Below the pieces are notes generated by a model, which saw only the letters and a program-made list of their open reading frames with translations, did no database searches and had not been told where the DNA came from. 15,703 nt of DNA from Chitinophagales bacterium (GTDB taxonomy: Bacteria; Bacteroidota; Bacteroidia; Chitinophagales; JADIYW01): NCBI GenBank assembly GCA_020848315.1, contig JADLAH010000264.1, positions 1 through 15,703 of the forward strand, in the 5' to 3' direction. This document shows positions 13,689-15,703 of this stretch, piece after piece (within the stretch, counting starts at the first letter, position 1; each line of letters opens with the position of its first letter). Both the position numbers and the translations under genes were made by a program.

Positions 13689-13707
13689 AGCAAGTTTATA
13701 ACTTGCT
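13689..13707 (+). repeat. Second palindrome sharing the GCAAGTT core
   Basis: AGCAAGTT (13689-13696), loop TAT, AACTTGCT (13700-13707): a perfect 8-bp stem. It repeats the GCAAGTT/AACTTG core of the palindrome 10 nt upstream, so the two look like a related pair. Confidence 0.75.
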
Positions 13708-13742
13708 AAGTAAAAAATCAAATTTCCTTACTTTTCATAAAT

Positions 13743-13785
13743 GGTTTTTGCGCACTTTTTGACACCAAAAAGTGTCGGAGAAAAT
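13743..13785 (+). repeat. Right copy of the imperfect direct repeat, itself a hairpin
   Basis: GGTTTTTGCG (13743-13752) repeats 12837-12846. Within it CACTTTTTG (13753-13761) and CAAAAAGTG (13766-13774) form a perfect 9-bp stem with loop ACAC; the left copy has lost this pairing by several changes. Confidence 0.6.
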
Positions 13786-13838
13786 CAAGCATTGTGATAA
13801 TGGATGGAAAAAATTAGAAGCTGTTTATCTGTCTTTTT

Positions 13839-13868
13839 CTATCGGTTGATGTCTGCACGAACCGATAG
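13839..13868 (+). repeat. Perfect 9-bp hairpin with a 12-nt loop
   Basis: CTATCGGTT (13839-13847) pairs with AACCGATAG (13860-13868). It is preceded by TTTTT and followed by CTTTTAT, so it could act as a weak terminator in either direction or be part of the neighbouring palindrome cluster. Confidence 0.6.
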
Positions 13869-13875
13869 CTTTTAT

Positions 13876-13902
13876 ATCGTGCCACGATAATCGTGGCACG
13901 AT
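13876..13902 (+). repeat. Perfect 12-bp palindrome, REP-like
   Basis: ATCGTGCCACGA (13876-13887), spacer TAA, TCGTGGCACGAT (13891-13902). It is the longest uninterrupted stem among the REP-like palindromes (equalled only by 12797-12824) and GC-rich within an AT-rich setting. It starts 7 nt after the preceding hairpin. No T-run follows, which argues against a terminator; it fits a dispersed palindrome or a protein-binding dyad. Confidence 0.8.
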
Positions 13903-13950
13903 GTCCCGTTTCGTGCTATTTTGACTTGCTACATCGCTTTTCAATCTGAA

Positions 13951-14002
13951 TGAAATATGTAACATTTAAATGTTTTGTAGTAATTATACTACATGTATTT
14001 CA
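13951..14002 (+). other. Possible three-way junction of nested inverted repeats
   Basis: The outer arms TGAAATA (13951-13957) and TATTTCA (13996-14002) enclose a 14-nt perfect palindrome AACATTTAAATGTT (13961-13974) and a 7-bp stem TGTAGTA (13976-13982) with TACTACA (13987-13993). All arms are exact. The sequence is AT-rich, so chance pairing is easier here than elsewhere. Confidence 0.45.
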
Positions 14003-14036
14003 GTATTTTACGCCATCCTGTCTCACAAGCTGTACT

Positions 14037-14044
14037 TATTTTTG
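14037..14044 (+). promoter_or_regulatory. -7 promoter element of the small RNA candidate
   Basis: TATTTTTG matches TAnnTTTG; the predicted start is near 14049-14051. A matching -33 element is weak (CTG at 14018-14020, spacing 16). Confidence 0.5.
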
Positions 14045-14048
14045 CACT

Positions 14049-14120
14049 ACCCAGCAGACATGCGGAAACATAACACCATGAAAAGGCGGGAGGTGTCAAA
14101 TTCTCCCGCTTATTTTTTTA
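14049..14120 (+). ncRNA. Candidate small RNA of about 70 nt upstream of alaS
   Basis: A -7 promoter element (14037-14044) is followed within about 70 nt by a strong intrinsic terminator, with no credible gene between. The predicted RNA begins near ACCCAGCAGACATGCGG, stays mostly single-stranded, and ends in the terminator stem. ACACC (14073-14077) is complementary to GGTGT (14092-14096), at the base of the terminator loop, which would allow a pseudoknot. It contains an 18-codon frame from ATG 14078 that I consider accidental. It resembles no RNA family I recognise. It ends before the separate alaS promoter. Confidence 0.4.
14086..14120 (+). terminator. Intrinsic terminator of the small RNA candidate
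   Basis: GCGGGAG (14086-14092) pairs with CTCCCGC (14103-14109) around a 10-nt loop, followed by TTATTTTTTT. It is a strong GC stem with a T-run, in the middle of an otherwise gene-free stretch, so it must end a transcript that starts nearby. Confidence 0.8.
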
Positions 14121-14170
14121 TCTCCGGATGATTCCTCCCAAAAATTACTAACATTCCTTAAAACGTATCA

Positions 14171-14202
14171 TTGTAAAATTGCGTGCCAAATATTTACCTT
14201 TG
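14171..14202 (+). promoter_or_regulatory. Promoter of alaS
   Basis: TTG (14171-14173), a 21-nt spacer and TACCTTTG (14195-14202). The -7 element ends 4 nt before the alaS ATG (14207), so transcription is predicted to start at or on the A of the ATG. Confidence 0.7.
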
Positions 14203-14206
14203 CACC

Positions 14207-15703
14207 ATGAATAGTAGTTTATCTGCCCGCGAAGTGCGCGAAGCGTTCTTAGCCTTTTTCAAGAGTAAAGACCATCAGATTGTACCATCCGCTCCGCTGG
14301 TGGTGAAAAACGACCCTACCCTGATGTTTATCAACTCCGGTATGGCGCCGTTTAAAGACCTGTTTTTAGGCATCGGAAAGCCCAGCCATCCGCGCATTGC
14401 CGATACCCAGAAATGTCTGCGCGTGTCCGGAAAACACAACGACCTCGAAGAAGTGGGCGTGGATACCTATCACCACACGATGTTTGAAATGCTCGGCAAC
14501 TGGAGTTTCGGCGATTACTTCAAAAAAGAGGCGATTGCCTGGAGTTGGGAATTCCTGACCGAAGTGCTGAAACTGGATAAAGACCGTTTGTATGTCACCA
14601 TTTTTGAAGGCAACGAAGCGGAAAATATACCGAAAGACGAGGAAGCCTACCAAGAATGGAAAAAAGTAATCGCGGAAGATCGCATTCTGCTCGGCAACAA
14701 GAAAGATAATTTCTGGGAAATGGGCGATACCGGTCCCTGCGGTCCGTGCACCGAAATTCACGTGGATTGTCGTCCCGATGAGGAACGCAAAGCCGTTGAC
14801 GGCGCCACTTTGGTGAATGCCGACCATCCGCAGGTCATTGAAATCTGGAACAACGTATTCATTCAGTTCAACCGCATGAAAGACGGCAGCCTCGAGTTGT
14901 TGCCGGCCAAACACGTGGATACCGGCATGGGCTTCGAGCGTCTGGTGCGTGTATTACAGCAAAAAACCTCCAACTACGACACCGATGTTTTCTCCGGAAC
15001 CATCTCGGCGATTGAAAAAATCGTTCATAAAACATATGACCGCAGCGACAGCAAGGAAGCCATTTCTTTTCGTGTGCTCGCAGACCATATCCGCGCCGTG
15101 GCCTTCACCATCTCCGATGGTCAGCTGCCTAGCAATACCGGTGCCGGTTATGTGATTCGCAGAATTCTGCGTCGTGCGGTGCGCTATTATTTCTCCTACC
15201 TCGACAGAAAAGAACCATTGCTGCATTTGCTGGTGCCGGTGCTGGCGGAGCAGTTTGCCACCGTATTCCCGGAACTCAAAGCACAGCAGGATTTTGTGGC
15301 CAAAGTAATTCTGGAAGAGGAGGCCTCTTTCCTGAAAACACTGGACAATGGTTTGAGACGACTGGATAGTATCATTAAAGATTCCGATAAAGTTATCAGT
15401 GGCAAATCCGCGTTTGAATTGTTGGATACTTATGGTTTTCCCATCGATTTAACCAATCTGATTGCTTCTGAAAAAGGACTTTCTGTGGATGAAAAAGCTT
15501 TTGAGGAAGAATTGCAGAAACAGAAAGAACGCAGTCGGGCCGCATCAGAACAGGATGTGGATGATTGGATTAATCTGCAGGATGGCAAATCCGTGTTTGT
15601 AGGATACGATACGCTGGAAACCAAGGCACAGGTGCTGAAATACCGCAAGATAAAATCCAAAGGCAAGGAGCAATTTCAGATTGTATTGGATAAGACCCCG
15701 TTC
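14207..15703 (+). CDS. alaS: Alanyl-tRNA synthetase (N-terminal part, runs off the window)
   Basis: The frame is open from ATG 14207 to the window edge: 499 codons of an enzyme usually about 870-880 residues. It charges tRNA-Ala with alanine in the cytoplasm. The class II catalytic domain is visible in order: [21 protein letters not shown] (11-31), [15 protein letters not shown] (42-56), [16 protein letters not shown] (69-84), [18 protein letters not shown] (90-107; motif 2), [13 protein letters not shown] (175-187) and DTGMGFERL (237-245; motif 3). The tRNA-recognition part begins around [17 protein letters not shown]. The editing and C-Ala domains lie beyond the window. The start codon is supported by the conserved N-terminus and the promoter placed just before it; there is no ribosome-binding sequence. 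Confidence 0.98.
   Translation, partial: MNSSLSAREVREAFLAFFKSKDHQIVPSAPLVVKNDPTLMFINSGMAPFKDLFLGIGKPSHPRIADTQKCLRVSGKHNDLEEVGVDTYHHTMFEMLGNWSFGDYFKKEAIAWSWEFLTEVLKLDKDRLYVTIFEGNEAENIPKDEEAYQEWKKVIAEDRILLGNKKDNFWEMGDTGPCGPCTEIHVDCRPDEERKAVDGATLVNADHPQVIEIWNNVFIQFNRMKDGSLELLPAKHVDTGMGFERLVRVLQQKTSNYDTDVFSGTISAIEKIVHKTYDRSDSKEAISFRVLADHIRAVAFTISDGQLPSNTGAGYVIRRILRRAVRYYFSYLDRKEPLLHLLVPVLAEQFATVFPELKAQQDFVAKVILEEEASFLKTLDNGLRRLDSIIKDSDKVISGKSAFELLDTYGFPIDLTNLIASEKGLSVDEKAFEEELQKQKERSRAASEQDVDDWINLQDGKSVFVGYDTLETKAQVLKYRKIKSKGKEQFQIVLDKTPF

Larger units (their letters stand above)
13662..14206. other. Non-coding, structure-rich stretch before alaS
   Basis: These 545 bases contain no credible protein gene. 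They hold the second half of a palindrome pair, the right direct repeat, two long perfect hairpins (13839-13868 and 13876-13902), a possible three-way junction (13951-14002), a promoter-terminator pair for a small RNA (14037-14120) and the alaS promoter (14171-14202). The density of perfect inverted repeats is far higher than in any other gap in the window. Confidence 0.65.

Noticed and set aside
12837..13785. A complete insertion sequence between the direct repeats.
   Set aside because: No transposase is encoded, the direct repeats are imperfect and too far from any terminal inverted repeats, and the enclosed protein has no DDE or HUH motif.
13648..14002. The repeated hairpins as a CRISPR array.
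   Set aside because: The stems differ in sequence and length, spacing is irregular, and no cas gene is near.
14078..14131. 18-codon frame beginning ATGAAAAGGCGG inside the small RNA candidate, as a leader peptide for alaS.
   Set aside because: It has one Ala codon only, runs through the terminator stem, has no ribosome site, and alaS has its own promoter further downstream.
14366..14914. A 182-codon minus-strand frame within the alaS region.
   Set aside because: It is an antisense shadow of alaS, whose plus-strand frame is open to the window end with all class II motifs.

Overview
The window looks like a chromosomal segment of a member of the Bacteroidota. Four things point there: repeated promoter elements of the TAnnTTTG type with an upstream TTG/TTTG, a long NusB with a large internal insertion, a PUR/DUF3276 protein, and a bTHX ribosomal peptide. 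Start sites have little Shine-Dalgarno character. Family or genus cannot be fixed from the sequence alone.

Layout. Positions 1-168 (+) hold the C-terminus of a membrane protein, facing a tiny minus-strand gene for ribosomal protein bTHX (234-344) across a bidirectional terminator. A long minus-strand block follows: a P-type cation ATPase (418-2916), a dodecin (3021-3230), the ATPase YchF/OLA1 (3319-4419), the Mg2+ channel MgtE (4529-5887), a PUR/DUF3276 nucleic-acid-binding protein (5967-6380) and an ABC exporter half-transporter (6478-8271). A divergent promoter region (8272-8433) switches to plus-strand genes: NusB (8434-9381), a secreted protein made of five tandem ~62-residue repeats (9479-10852), a penicillin-binding-protein-like serine hydrolase (10921-12069) closely followed by a GNAT acetyltransferase (12078-12524), and a 52-codon membrane peptide with its own promoter (12603-12761). 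The window ends inside alaS (14207 onward, partial).

Most of this is housekeeping: translation (bTHX, YchF, AlaRS), transcription (NusB), and ion or drug transport. The unusual part is 12762-14206, about 1.4 kb that is mostly non-coding. It holds an AT-rich orphan gene (13203-13661), an 8-bp tandem repeat array, at least six hairpin or palindromic elements (one supplies the orphan gene's last codons and stop), a pair of imperfect direct repeats around the orphan gene, a possible three-way-junction fold, and a promoter-terminator pair that would encode a ~70-nt small RNA just upstream of alaS. I see no CRISPR array, tRNA, rRNA, transposase or recognisable defence system.

A second theme is promoter position: for alaS, mgtE and the ABC exporter the -7 element lies only 4-6 nt before the ATG, which predicts leaderless mRNAs.
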